Positions 1-7,415 of a stretch of DNA of 64,000 bases are shown one piece after another. The stretch's first letter is position 1; each line of letters starts with the position of its first letter. Under the pieces are notes generated by a model. That model did no database searches. It saw only the letters and a program-made list of their open reading frames with translations, and was not told the origin of the DNA. The stretch is from contig CAWDMX010000004.1 of the NCBI GenBank assembly GCA_963803545.1, forward strand, positions 868,001-932,000, read 5' to 3'. A program made the translations under genes and the position numbers. This DNA comes from Legionella_C sp963803545 (GTDB lineage: Bacteria; Pseudomonadota; Gammaproteobacteria; Legionellales; Legionellaceae).

Positions 1-5
1 CTTAA

Positions 6-269
6 CTACTTTTTTTCAAGCACCTCGCGAAGAATCTCAGATTTTAGGCGCTCTTCAGCGTACATCTTCTTCAAACGGGCATTTTCAGACTCGAGCTCTT
101 TTAGTCGGGTCATCATCGGCAAGTCCAGGCCACCATATTTTGCACGCCATTTATAAAACGTTGCTGAACTCATGCCATGTTCACGACAAAGTTCTGGAAC
201 AGGTACGCCTGCTTCACTTTGCTTGATGATCGACATAATTTGACTGTCACTAAATTTTGATTTTTTCAT
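6..269 (-). CDS. IS3-family transposase OrfA
   Basis: An 87-residue OrfA of an IS3-family insertion sequence. The N-terminal helix-turn-helix (about residues 5-45, with the motif CREHGMSSATFYKW) is the usual Tnp_1 DNA-binding domain. A charged leucine-rich coiled coil follows (residues 52-85) and mediates multimerisation in this family. The 3' end has a run of seven A then G just before the stop, a typical slippery site for the OrfA-OrfB -1 frameshift. OrfB, the catalytic DDE part, would lie to the left beyond the window edge, so I cannot tell whether the element is complete. Confidence 0.9.
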   Translation of the reverse strand: MKKSKFSDSQIMSIIKQSEAGVPVPELCREHGMSSATFYKWRAKYGGLDLPMMTRLKELESENARLKKMYAEERLKSEILREVLEKK

Positions 270-518
270 GCAGAATCTCCTGCGTAAAGGGTACGAGAAA
301 ATTCTACTTTTGGCATCAATTATTTTTAGGGACGATTACCTTTGAAAAATGAATAACTGTCCGATCAAGTCTGAGCCACTACATATGAAAATACAGTGCT
401 GGTATTCTCTTCCGACAAAGTCGCTCGGTAATTAATCCGACAGTTTCCTTGGTAATGACACTAATACAAAATAAGACAGTTTTAAAATGCTGCTTCAAAA
501 GTAACGACTGGCTCCGAT
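270..518. other. Intergenic, probable IS3 end
   Basis: No gene seen. It presumably contains the terminal inverted repeat upstream of the IS3 OrfA, but with the other end outside the window the repeat cannot be delimited. Confidence 0.4.
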
Positions 519-1688
519 TTAGTTAAACTTTAGTCCCGCTTTTCGTAGTTCGGCTTCTTGTAAAGAAACTGCAAACTCAAAATCCGTTTCTGTGGTTCCA
601 TTGCTATAGATACGTGCCTCAGCGCTATCTATATTTTTGCTGTCTATTGTACGCACGTTACTAAATAAACCCTTCTCGAGAACCGCTTCAAATAATTCGT
701 GTAAATGATTTTTAATGTGAACGTTGTTTGTTGATTTGATAACTTTCTGCATTTTAGCTGTCAATAGGCTGTCTGAATTTTTTAAAAGGAGACTGTTGGG
801 TAAGGCGGTATCATCCCCTGCTGGATTATTATTTTTTATAAGGCGTTTAACCGAGCGCTTTAGGCGTGTGGTTTGCGAGTCGAGTGAACACTGAGCACGA
901 AGCGCAGGCTCAAGACAGTCCGATGCAACCACAGTTGTCCAATGGCAATTTCTTCGGTTGACTAAAGTTATTATTGGTCGATTATTCGCAGTCTCACCAT
1001 TATTGACGCCTTTAACCAAGAGTTGAACTTCCAAGCTATCGGCAACTTCTTTCAAGTCACTATGGGTAGCCCATCGCCCCTCTTTTTCTAAATATTTCCC
1101 CCCTTCTAGAATAAGCGACGCATGGCCCATAATCCAATTTCGTACATGGCAGTTTTTAAATTGTTCGCGTTCAGCATCTGTACGCTCTTTATTATTTGTT
1201 TTTAAAAATTCTGCAATTTTTTTAGCCTCATTGCATATTCGGTCTGATAAAAAAAGCCCGTTATAGCGAGAGTCCAGCTTGACATTCGACGTGGAAAGAA
1301 AAAATTCAACGATTTCAAAAAAATACATACCCATAACGCTGCCCTCAACTTTAGACAAAGCGGGTTGTTTTTTTTGTTCTTCAATTTTAAGTAAGAAATC
1401 CTTTTGGTTCGCATGGACCGCTATTTTACGCAGCGACATTTGCAAGCTAAATAAATTTTCTTTTTGATAGCGGCGAGGTTTTTTTTCTAATTCCGATAAA
1501 TCAATTGCTAAAATTTCACGTATATTCAGCTTCAAAAATCCTGTTTTTTGCAAGCGTTTAAAGGTGCCACTCATTTTTTCAACGTGATTTTCACGCTGAA
1601 TAATACTCACTAAACCAATTGCAAAAGCATAAAATCCGCAATCGCCACCACCAGGATTATCAATCAAGACAGACATAAAATTTCTCAT
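519..1688 (-). CDS. OTU-like cysteine protease, candidate effector
   Basis: Predicted 389-residue soluble protein without signal peptide. The N-terminus carries the OTU catalytic-cysteine signature (IDNPGGGDCGFYAF; Asp10 and Cys17 fit the catalytic loop) and a matching histidine motif NCHWTTVV (His249), with a long insertion between them. OTU enzymes cleave ubiquitin chains; bacterial ones are mostly secreted effectors of intracellular bacteria, and Legionella OTU effectors also carry an enlarged insertion. No secretion signal is demonstrable by eye, so effector status is inference. Two short stretches (near residues 109-118 and 258-271) look like in-frame copies of a dispersed repeat. The gene stands alone, 185 bases downstream of the RiPP exporter on the same strand. 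A second Met at residue 5 is an alternative start. Confidence 0.7.
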   Translation of the reverse strand: MRNFMSVLIDNPGGGDCGFYAFAIGLVSIIQRENHVEKMSGTFKRLQKTGFLKLNIREILAIDLSELEKKPRRYQKENLFSLQMSLRKIAVHANQKDFLLKIEEQKKQPALSKVEGSVMGMYFFEIVEFFLSTSNVKLDSRYNGLFLSDRICNEAKKIAEFLKTNNKERTDAEREQFKNCHVRNWIMGHASLILEGGKYLEKEGRWATHSDLKEVADSLEVQLLVKGVNNGETANNRPIITLVNRRNCHWTTVVASDCLEPALRAQCSLDSQTTRLKRSVKRLIKNNNPAGDDTALPNSLLLKNSDSLLTAKMQKVIKSTNNVHIKNHLHELFEAVLEKGLFSNVRTIDSKNIDSAEARIYSNGTTETDFEFAVSLQEAELRKAGLKFN

Positions 1689-1873
1689 TTAAATTTGCTT
1701 TAACTATTGTACAAAATAATTATTAAGAAAGTATTAACACGCAACAATACCATCATCGCAAACAAATAAAAACCCGCCACTTTTACAACCCAATGCAACA
1801 GGGAAAATTAGCACACTCTGTATAATTTTAAGTGTGACATCTGAGTGGTACTAGTAAGCAACTCTGTTTGCGT

Positions 1874-3472
1874 TTATACATTATTTTTGCTAAAAGCCTT
1901 TATTTTAAGCGGCTCATGAGAGCTCACAAAAATTGGTATTGAAACAGCCAGCTCATTCAAACAGCGGTAAAAAAGAACCTTCGCTTTTGCGTCTAAGAAT
2001 GCAACGCACTCATCGATAATCAGTAGGTGAATTGTAGCGTTCCAAGATGTTAATGCTCTGAGTATTGAAATAAAAATTTTTTCACCGGACGACAAATAAC
2101 CATTAACCCTTGTGCTAAATTTTTCATTTAATGCGAGTGAAAATTTTTTTAAATCGTATAGTAGATCACATGATAAGATAGGGCTCATTTTTTCCTCTAA
2201 TAGTTGTTCCCACTGACAGAGTTTAGAGGCCTCATAACCTAAAATTTGTTGATTGAAGGTTTTTAGGCTATTGAATATTTCTGGCTCTCTTTCAATAACA
2301 CGTATTGCAGATGTCTTAATATTCTGTAAAAAAAGTAAGAGCTGGCTATGATTGGAAACTTTTAAATTACGCTCATACCCACTAATTATATTAAATAAAG
2401 TAGATTTTCCAGAGCCATTTTTACCTTGGACATGATAAATACCAGGTTTTAAGCTGAGATAGTTTAAGCTATTGTCTTGTAGGGTAATTGCAACCTCCTC
2501 CATGGGGTGCCCAAATGCGTTAATTTCAGGCAATACATTTTCAAGCTGTACTGCAAATGCAGCCGAAATCACCTGCAACTTATTGATTAAAAGTTTTTTT
2601 CTAACGGTATTAACTTGATACTCAAGGAATGCGTTCGTTGCGTTAATAACAAACTGAGAAATACCGACCCAAACAAACATTTGTGTTACTGATAAATGAT
2701 TCAAGCGCACAGCAATAATAACTAGGGATGTGTTGATGATAAAGGGGACTTCAACGAGAAGCTGCGAGAGTATATTGCGTTTTAATTGCGTTATGATGAG
2801 CGTTCTTTTCGATTGATAATACGCAGCGAACACCGAATTTACCCACGCATTCACTTGGCCGAACCAATTGAAAGCTATTTCTTTATAGCCTCGAAAAAAT
2901 TGATTTACCCAACCCAATACTTTTTCTCTATTATCGTGGGTTTCAGTGTGATATCTGTTTAATTGTTTAAGAAAAATTTTCTTGCTTAATAAATTAAGAA
3001 TTATAACTGCTGATAAAGCTAACACCCCATAATAAAACTCTGTATAGATCAACAAACTTATCACAATCACACAAACAGAAATGATGGTACATAGACTGAT
3101 TACAATACTGCATTCTACTGTGAATAAATCGGGGAGATAGGTAAAAAAAGCTAAGTAGATTGTATTGTTTTTATTTTCGTTATCTCGATAAAGCTTTTTC
3201 GGAAAATGAACGTTCCATTGTTGTTCAATTTCGTAATTTTCGAAGTAACTGGTGACGAATTGACTTAAAACATCGGCTATCATCACTATTAATTTAGTTG
3301 CAAGAAACCAAATGAGGGTAAAAACTAATTGCTCCATCAGACTATTGCTATCCATTGCCTGTTGTATAGCTTGCCCTTGAAAGCTAAAAAAACCACACCA
3401 TGCACCGTATTTTATAATATTGATTAGGGCTAAGATTATTTTTATTTTTTTTAAAGATTGAAAATTAAACAT
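1874..3472 (-). CDS. Cyclic-peptide-type ABC exporter
   Basis: A 532-residue half-transporter with an N-terminal membrane domain (about six hydrophobic segments over residues 10-300) fused to an ATPase domain: Walker A GKNGSGKST (about 350-358), signature SSGEK (461-465, departing from LSGGQ), Walker B LLIIDE (483-488) and switch His519. The layout fits exporters of the SyrD/PvdE and microviridin type, which move modified peptides across the inner membrane. A longer reading frame begins at 3523, but the Met at 3472 overlaps the end of the upstream ligase gene by 8 bases (ATGTTTAA), the usual form of translational coupling, so I chose it. Last gene of the operon; presumably exports its product. 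Confidence 0.8.
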   Translation of the reverse strand: MFNFQSLKKIKIILALINIIKYGAWCGFFSFQGQAIQQAMDSNSLMEQLVFTLIWFLATKLIVMIADVLSQFVTSYFENYEIEQQWNVHFPKKLYRDNENKNNTIYLAFFTYLPDLFTVECSIVISLCTIISVCVIVISLLIYTEFYYGVLALSAVIILNLLSKKIFLKQLNRYHTETHDNREKVLGWVNQFFRGYKEIAFNWFGQVNAWVNSVFAAYYQSKRTLIITQLKRNILSQLLVEVPFIINTSLVIIAVRLNHLSVTQMFVWVGISQFVINATNAFLEYQVNTVRKKLLINKLQVISAAFAVQLENVLPEINAFGHPMEEVAITLQDNSLNYLSLKPGIYHVQGKNGSGKSTLFNIISGYERNLKVSNHSQLLLFLQNIKTSAIRVIEREPEIFNSLKTFNQQILGYEASKLCQWEQLLEEKMSPILSCDLLYDLKKFSLALNEKFSTRVNGYLSSGEKIFISILRALTSWNATIHLLIIDECVAFLDAKAKVLFYRCLNELAVSIPIFVSSHEPLKIKAFSKNNV

Positions 3473-4490
3473 TGTTAAATTCCAGCAACAAATCATCAAC
3501 AAATGGATCGTTTTCAACACCATTGCACTCGTGATAAGCCGACCATCCTGGAGATGGATTTGCCTCTAAGACAACGTAGCTATCGCCGTTTTTGATAAAG
3601 TCTATACCTATTAATGGATTTTTTTCGTAAGCGGCTACATCAAGACAAAAAGTTTTAAGCTCTGTTGAAAAGTTGTTAAACTCTTTTAACGACCAAAATT
3701 TATTGTCATATCTATAATCAACTTGACTCTTCTCGGTTGAGTATTTCCCGTAAACTTTCCCATTAACCACATGAACCCGCAGATCATTGCCCTCCGCTTT
3801 CTCTTGAAATAAAACGGGTAAGTTATTGAGACTCTCCTGATTCCACCGATTAAACTCGCTGTCGTCCACAACTATAGAGCGAATGCTTGATAAGGACTTA
3901 ACAATATACGATTTGTTTTTTACAAGCTGGTCAAAAACCGTTTCTCCTTTAACAACATAACTGGTACCAATAGAAATATTTTTATAATTTTTACTACAGG
4001 CTGTTAAAGAATGGGTTAACTGGTAGAGTTTGGATTCGTTGTTGTTTTGCGCACTCGGGCTGCACACCACTTTCCCATCCCAGGTGTCAACAAAATTGTA
4101 AAATTCCCCTATTATGAGCCAATAGCTGTCTCCTGGATCAATTTGACAGCCTCTGATATACAAACACCGAGGTAAAACTTTATACTGTTCGTTTTCATTT
4201 TTTTTATACAAAAAATAACACTCTTTATTTGTCTGTACATAGCTCCATCTTTTGTGAATATCCTCATAATACAGGATCAATATTGGTTCGCTGTTATTAA
4301 TTGCGTATTCCAAATTAAGCAAAACCTTGTCTTTTTTAGGGCCAAATACTATAGTTTTCACATCCATATTTTTTAATAAGTCTAACTCAACATAATTCAA
4401 TAAAAATCGTGATATGTGATTTTTATCCAACCGCCCCCCATTAATCTCAGGTCTATGACTTTCACCTATAAACGTTGCTAGTTGAGGCAT
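3465..4490 (-). CDS. RimK-like ATP-grasp peptide ligase
   Basis: A 341-residue ATP-grasp enzyme. Visible landmarks are the nucleotide-binding lysine in YIVKSLSSIRS (Lys198), FQEKAEGNDLRVHVV (about 228-242), a metal-binding Asp in GIDFI (Asp297) and the terminal motif VVLEANPSPGW (Glu309, Asn311). This combination is typical of MvdC/MvdD-type graspetide synthetases, which use ATP to join Asp/Glu side chains to Thr, Ser or Lys side chains of a precursor peptide. The N-terminal 180 residues form the pre-ATP-grasp region expected to bind a leader. The gene overlaps its upstream neighbour by 13 bases and its downstream exporter gene by 8. The sequence supports an ATP-grasp ligase strongly; the substrate follows from context. 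Confidence 0.85.
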   Translation of the reverse strand: MPQLATFIGESHRPEINGGRLDKNHISRFLLNYVELDLLKNMDVKTIVFGPKKDKVLLNLEYAINNSEPILILYYEDIHKRWSYVQTNKECYFLYKKNENEQYKVLPRCLYIRGCQIDPGDSYWLIIGEFYNFVDTWDGKVVCSPSAQNNNESKLYQLTHSLTACSKNYKNISIGTSYVVKGETVFDQLVKNKSYIVKSLSSIRSIVVDDSEFNRWNQESLNNLPVLFQEKAEGNDLRVHVVNGKVYGKYSTEKSQVDYRYDNKFWSLKEFNNFSTELKTFCLDVAAYEKNPLIGIDFIKNGDSYVVLEANPSPGWSAYHECNGVENDPFVDDLLLEFNNV

Positions 4491-5326
4491 TTATTAAACT
4501 CCTGTACTAAGTACTCCTCTAAAAAATGCGAAAACAGAGGGTTCTGTTGAGAACGAACTAGATCAATATTCACGCATCCAAAGGTAATCGATTCCTCCGC
4601 AACAAACAGCAAACATTCGAAAATAAAATACGGTACAAGAACTTTAATTTTATCCATTATTATCGCTATTTGTCTTGATTTTATACTCGTCAATTGTTTT
4701 TCAGTTGTAATTAACCGATTTTTCCCTATCGACAAAATAAACACCGGAACGCCTTGAGGTTTTTCAAAGCAAAAGCCTGTTAACGGAGCTGTACAAGTAT
4801 CAGACCAGTTTAAAAAATTATAAATTGATGAATGCACAACGGGTAGATTCGGTGCAAATGGTGAATAGCTTTTACTGCCCCAATAGTAGCTTGGAATAGA
4901 TAAATCAGTAATTTTTTTTACTAAATTCCACTGCTGAGGCAATGAATTAATGCGTTCACAAATACCATTGATAGAGCAGTTTTGCACCCTCTCAAAACTA
5001 TTGAAGGCGAACCCCAAATAGGCTTCAAATTCTCGTTGCGCGTACTCCCTATCATCTTTATGAAAATTTTCAAATAACTTTTTTTCGATGTGAGTCACTC
5101 TGTTTAACAAATAGTGAGTGTCGTTTGAATATTTGCAAAGATTATTCGCACACCATTGTATTCTTATTTTTTTATTATCAATCCTGTCTTTTATGTCGTA
5201 ATTATTAAGTAAATCACCGATAAACAATACGTCTACATTTGGAGTTAGTAATTGATTATTTAGGATCCATTGTGTAACTGCCTCATTTTTTGAAGATGAG
5301 GCAACAAGTAGTTTTTTATTATTCAT
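4478..5326 (-). CDS. Degenerate ATP-grasp-like partner protein
   Basis: A 282-residue soluble protein I do not recognise outright. Residues about 90-160 (REYAQREFEAYLGFAFNS, then a stretch ending near IPSYYW) resemble the pre-ATP-grasp part of RimK/MvdD-type ligases. The C-terminus (ITFGCVNIDL) resembles the last strand of the ATP-grasp fold, but the expected Glu-x-Asn metal site and the nucleotide lysine are not evident. I infer a non-catalytic or highly diverged partner of the adjacent ligase, possibly for peptide recognition. It starts one base after the stop codon of the precursor gene and overlaps the ligase gene by 13 bases, so the three are surely co-translated. Confidence 0.5.
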   Translation of the reverse strand: MNNKKLLVASSSKNEAVTQWILNNQLLTPNVDVLFIGDLLNNYDIKDRIDNKKIRIQWCANNLCKYSNDTHYLLNRVTHIEKKLFENFHKDDREYAQREFEAYLGFAFNSFERVQNCSINGICERINSLPQQWNLVKKITDLSIPSYYWGSKSYSPFAPNLPVVHSSIYNFLNWSDTCTAPLTGFCFEKPQGVPVFILSIGKNRLITTEKQLTSIKSRQIAIIMDKIKVLVPYFIFECLLFVAEESITFGCVNIDLVRSQQNPLFSHFLEEYLVQEFNKCLN

Positions 5327-5327
5327 A

Positions 5328-5492
5328 TCAGAAACTGTAATCGAGCTCGGCTGAAGTGCAATCGCTTGTCATATTTGGGCCCAGATGCTCCCTGCCATCT
5401 TTACCGCTTTCTTTACCATCACTGCCGCCTTCCTTACCGTCGCTATACACTCCAAAAAATATTTCTTGTACTGCTTCCATTGTTGGACTCAT
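5328..5492 (-). CDS. Candidate graspetide precursor peptide, 54 residues
   Basis: A short gene with a good ribosome-binding site (AGGAGA five bases before ATG). The peptide begins with a short leader-like part (residues 1-16, containing EAVQEIFFGVY). It continues with three imperfect heptads at residues 17-37 (SDGKEGG, SDGKESG, KDGREHL) and ends in a tail with Cys45, Thr42/46 and acidic residues. Asp, Glu, Lys, Ser and Thr are the side chains that ATP-grasp enzymes crosslink as esters or amides, and repeated cores are common in graspetides. The microviridin leader and core motifs (PFFARFL, TxRxPSD) are absent, so this would be a different class. It sits 12 bases after the secreted beta-helix gene and one base before the partner gene. 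Confidence 0.7.
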   Translation of the reverse strand: MSPTMEAVQEIFFGVYSDGKEGGSDGKESGKDGREHLGPNMTSDCTSAELDYSF

Positions 5493-5504
5493 TTTTACTC
5501 TCCT

Positions 5505-6044
5505 TTAATTTTCAACAACCCTACCACCAACTACCTTACCCACAATTTTTGACCCACCTCTTAGATATACCTCTCCATGGCCATCATCAAAAATAACATC
5601 GCCACCTACTTCCGAATTGTTATCGAGATACACTTCTTGTTTGGAGTCATCCGTATGATGTATTTGTAAATTGTTGGATATTTTTGAATTAATAAATCGA
5701 ACAGTACCTGAATATATTTCTAAAGATTGCTCAAATTTACTAGAAGAAGCATTCAAACTGCCTTTGATCTCCGCGTATTCATTCACCGAACACTGCATTA
5801 ATGAAACGGTACCGTTTACATTCAATGCCGAAAAATTAGCGTCATCAGCGGTTAACATTCCATTGATAGTGGTCGGGCCATTTACGGTTGTACCGTGCAT
5901 TGAAACCATTCCATTTCCAGTTAATTTTTCTACTGTACCGGCTCCGCAACTAACGCTACCAGGAGTCTGCTTACAAACTTCAGCGTGCGCTGCTGATACA
6001 GCAGTTATCAACATTAGTGTTGATGCAATTTTTTTTAACTTCAT
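5505..6044 (-). CDS. Secreted beta-helix-like protein
   Basis: A 179-residue protein with a clear signal peptide (basic start, hydrophobic core, AHA before Glu22). The rest is a run of short beta-strand repeats with Asn/Gly turns (GTTVNGPTTINGML, NNSEVGGDVIF, YLRGGSKIVGKVVGG), the pattern of a right-handed beta-helix or bactofilin-like fold. It is probably periplasmic or surface exposed, with Cys24, Cys33 and a further Cys. A ribosome site AAGGA lies seven bases before ATG. It lies inside the RiPP operon, 16 bases after the Lon-like gene and 12 before the precursor gene, so a role in handling, immunity or display of the product is possible but is inference only. Confidence 0.65.
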   Translation of the reverse strand: MKLKKIASTLMLITAVSAAHAEVCKQTPGSVSCGAGTVEKLTGNGMVSMHGTTVNGPTTINGMLTADDANFSALNVNGTVSLMQCSVNEYAEIKGSLNASSSKFEQSLEIYSGTVRFINSKISNNLQIHHTDDSKQEVYLDNNSEVGGDVIFDDGHGEVYLRGGSKIVGKVVGGRVVEN

Positions 6045-6060
6045 TATTTATTTCCTTGGT

Positions 6061-6579
6061 TTAACATCCTTCAAATAAAGCCTCTAAATCAAAAATATGA
6101 TTACAGCTTTTCGTCGTTATAAATTGTTTGCGTGCAGTCGTTTTATGTATTGCTTGCTCCTTCACCTCCTCTAAAAATGTTTCGTTAAAAGACCCATCGA
6201 CTCTTAAGGATCCCGTGCCAATATAATTGTCTATCAATTTTTTTTTATCCCGTGCTCTTATAATATTCATAGCAGCAATGCAAATCGACAAGTCCGCACT
6301 ACGAACATCTTTAACAATATAGCCTTCTTCAAATGATTGCAGAACGTAGCGATATTTTTCTAAGCAGCTCCAAGAATTTTTTAATGACATTGCAATCTGT
6401 ATTACGCGCAGAAAGCTTTTTTCAAGCGATTGGGCTATTATTCCTCGTGAAATAATGCGCAAATGTGAGCTAGGTATGGCTGTAATTGCTAACCGAACGG
6501 CTAATCCCTGAAAGTTTGCATTATAAGCAGGAATTATTACATCTATTGCGAGCTTTTCATTTAAAATGTCCCTATCCAT
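6061..6579 (-). CDS. Stand-alone Lon-protease-like domain protein
   Basis: First gene of the operon, 172 residues, no signal peptide or ATPase domain. By eye, residues 89-167 align along their length with the proteolytic (S16) domain of Lon: VKDVRSADLSI with Ser94 at the catalytic serine (Lon PKDGPSAG), then GTGSLRVDGSF (Lon MTGEITLRG), VKEQAIHK (Lon LKEKLLAA), and a final helix HIFDLEALF. The position of the catalytic Lon lysine appears to be Gln142, with Lys140 two residues away, so activity is uncertain. A related S5-fold domain occurs in YifB/ChlI proteins. If active it could remove the leader from the modified peptide; if not, it may bind it. Function is inference. Confidence 0.45.
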   Translation of the reverse strand: MDRDILNEKLAIDVIIPAYNANFQGLAVRLAITAIPSSHLRIISRGIIAQSLEKSFLRVIQIAMSLKNSWSCLEKYRYVLQSFEEGYIVKDVRSADLSICIAAMNIIRARDKKKLIDNYIGTGSLRVDGSFNETFLEEVKEQAIHKTTARKQFITTKSCNHIFDLEALFEGC

Positions 6580-6692
6580 ATAAATATCCGTTACCCACCA
6601 ATTAACAGGCTTAAACCTGGTTGCTTACGACTATTATCAATAATATAAATTATTAGCCTGGTTTTAATTAAACTTTATGCTACTATTAAAAT

Positions 6693-6743
6693 TTACATCA
6701 GTGTAACAGAGTTACTTTGGTGTAATCTATTACATTAATGTAA
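6693..6743. promoter_or_regulatory. Operator array between operon and regulator
   Basis: Four overlapping palindromes in 51 bases: TTACA-TCAG-TGTAA (6693-6706), GTAAC-AGA-GTTAC (6703-6715), TGTAAT-CT-ATTACA (6721-6734) and the perfect TTACATTAATGTAA (6730-6743). TTACA-N4-TGTAA occurs twice, 37 bases apart. The array ends 12 bases before the regulator start codon and lies 114 bases upstream of the RiPP operon start. It is a strong candidate binding site for the divergent XRE/S24-like regulator, probably controlling both directions and its own gene. Confidence 0.7.
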
Positions 6744-6755
6744 CGAAGTCAACTT

Positions 6756-7415
6756 ATGCCGATAAAAAATTTAACCGATTCCAATAAATTGCTGGCTCAA
6801 ACCTTGCACGACCTCATCAAATCAAACGATAAGCTATCTCCCGCAAGTTTAGCGAGGGCTCTTAGCATTCCTACTAATAAAATTACACGAATTTTAAACG
6901 GGGATGTTACCGATCCTAAAGCCAGTACCTTACTTCAAATAGCCCATTACTTTGGCGTATCCATTAATCAGTTGCTAGGGATTGACACCCTTCAATCCTC
7001 TAATATTGAAAGTCATTCGCAAACCTCACAGCTGTTGCCCGTTTTTAATCTAAATCATCGCAGTAATTCCGACAAACCCAAAGAGTGGTATAAATGGGTC
7101 GAAAACGACACGGAGGGTGATTGCTATGCTCTTTGTATAGACACCGACTTTTATGAGCCAACATTTCCACAAAACTCTCTTTTAATTGTGCATTCTGACT
7201 TACTTCCCGATGATCGCTGCTTCGTTATCGTGAAAAATAAAAACAACTTATCGCATTGCTCTATTAAAAGATTTGTGGTTGATGGTAGCGAAACCTATTT
7301 ATACCCAACCAACCCAAAGCTATCGGTAGAGTTTTACGACGAGTACGTGCATGTAATCACTGGTGTGGTTTTAGAAGTGCATCAAAAATTACGAACAAAA
7401 AATAAATTGCCATAA
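6756..7415 (+). CDS. XRE-family regulator with inactive S24-like domain
   Basis: A 219-residue repressor-type protein. Residues about 10-75 form a Cro/CI helix-turn-helix (SPASLARALSIPTNKITRIL). Residues about 120-210 form a LexA/CI-like S24 domain. The usual catalytic Gly-Asp-Ser-Met-Glu-Pro is here Thr-Asp-Phe-Tyr-Glu-Pro (residues 130-135), so the nucleophile serine is replaced by Phe132, although a lysine candidate (Lys171 in SIKRF) remains. RecA-stimulated self-cleavage is therefore unlikely; the domain may only dimerise or sense a ligand. It is transcribed away from the RiPP operon and starts next to a cluster of palindromes, so it is the probable cluster regulator and autoregulator. 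Confidence 0.85.
   Translation: MPIKNLTDSNKLLAQTLHDLIKSNDKLSPASLARALSIPTNKITRILNGDVTDPKASTLLQIAHYFGVSINQLLGIDTLQSSNIESHSQTSQLLPVFNLNHRSNSDKPKEWYKWVENDTEGDCYALCIDTDFYEPTFPQNSLLIVHSDLLPDDRCFVIVKNKNNLSHCSIKRFVVDGSETYLYPTNPKLSVEFYDEYVHVITGVVLEVHQKLRTKNKLP

Noticed and set aside
3473..3523. N-terminal extension of the ABC exporter
   Set aside because: It overlaps the ligase gene by 59 bases and gives no extra membrane segment of value; ATG 3472 fits translational coupling.
5328..5492. Lasso or lanthipeptide precursor
   Set aside because: No lanthionine synthetase, lasso cyclase or B-protein genes are present; the adjacent modification enzyme is an ATP-grasp ligase.
5366..5596. Plus-strand frame over the peptide gene
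   Set aside because: It is a shadow of the minus-strand precursor and beta-helix genes; composition is low complexity and there is no ribosome site.
6693..6743. Possible CRISPR or iteron array
   Set aside because: Repeats are short palindromes without regular spacers, and a divergent regulator gene lies next to them; an operator is the simpler reading.
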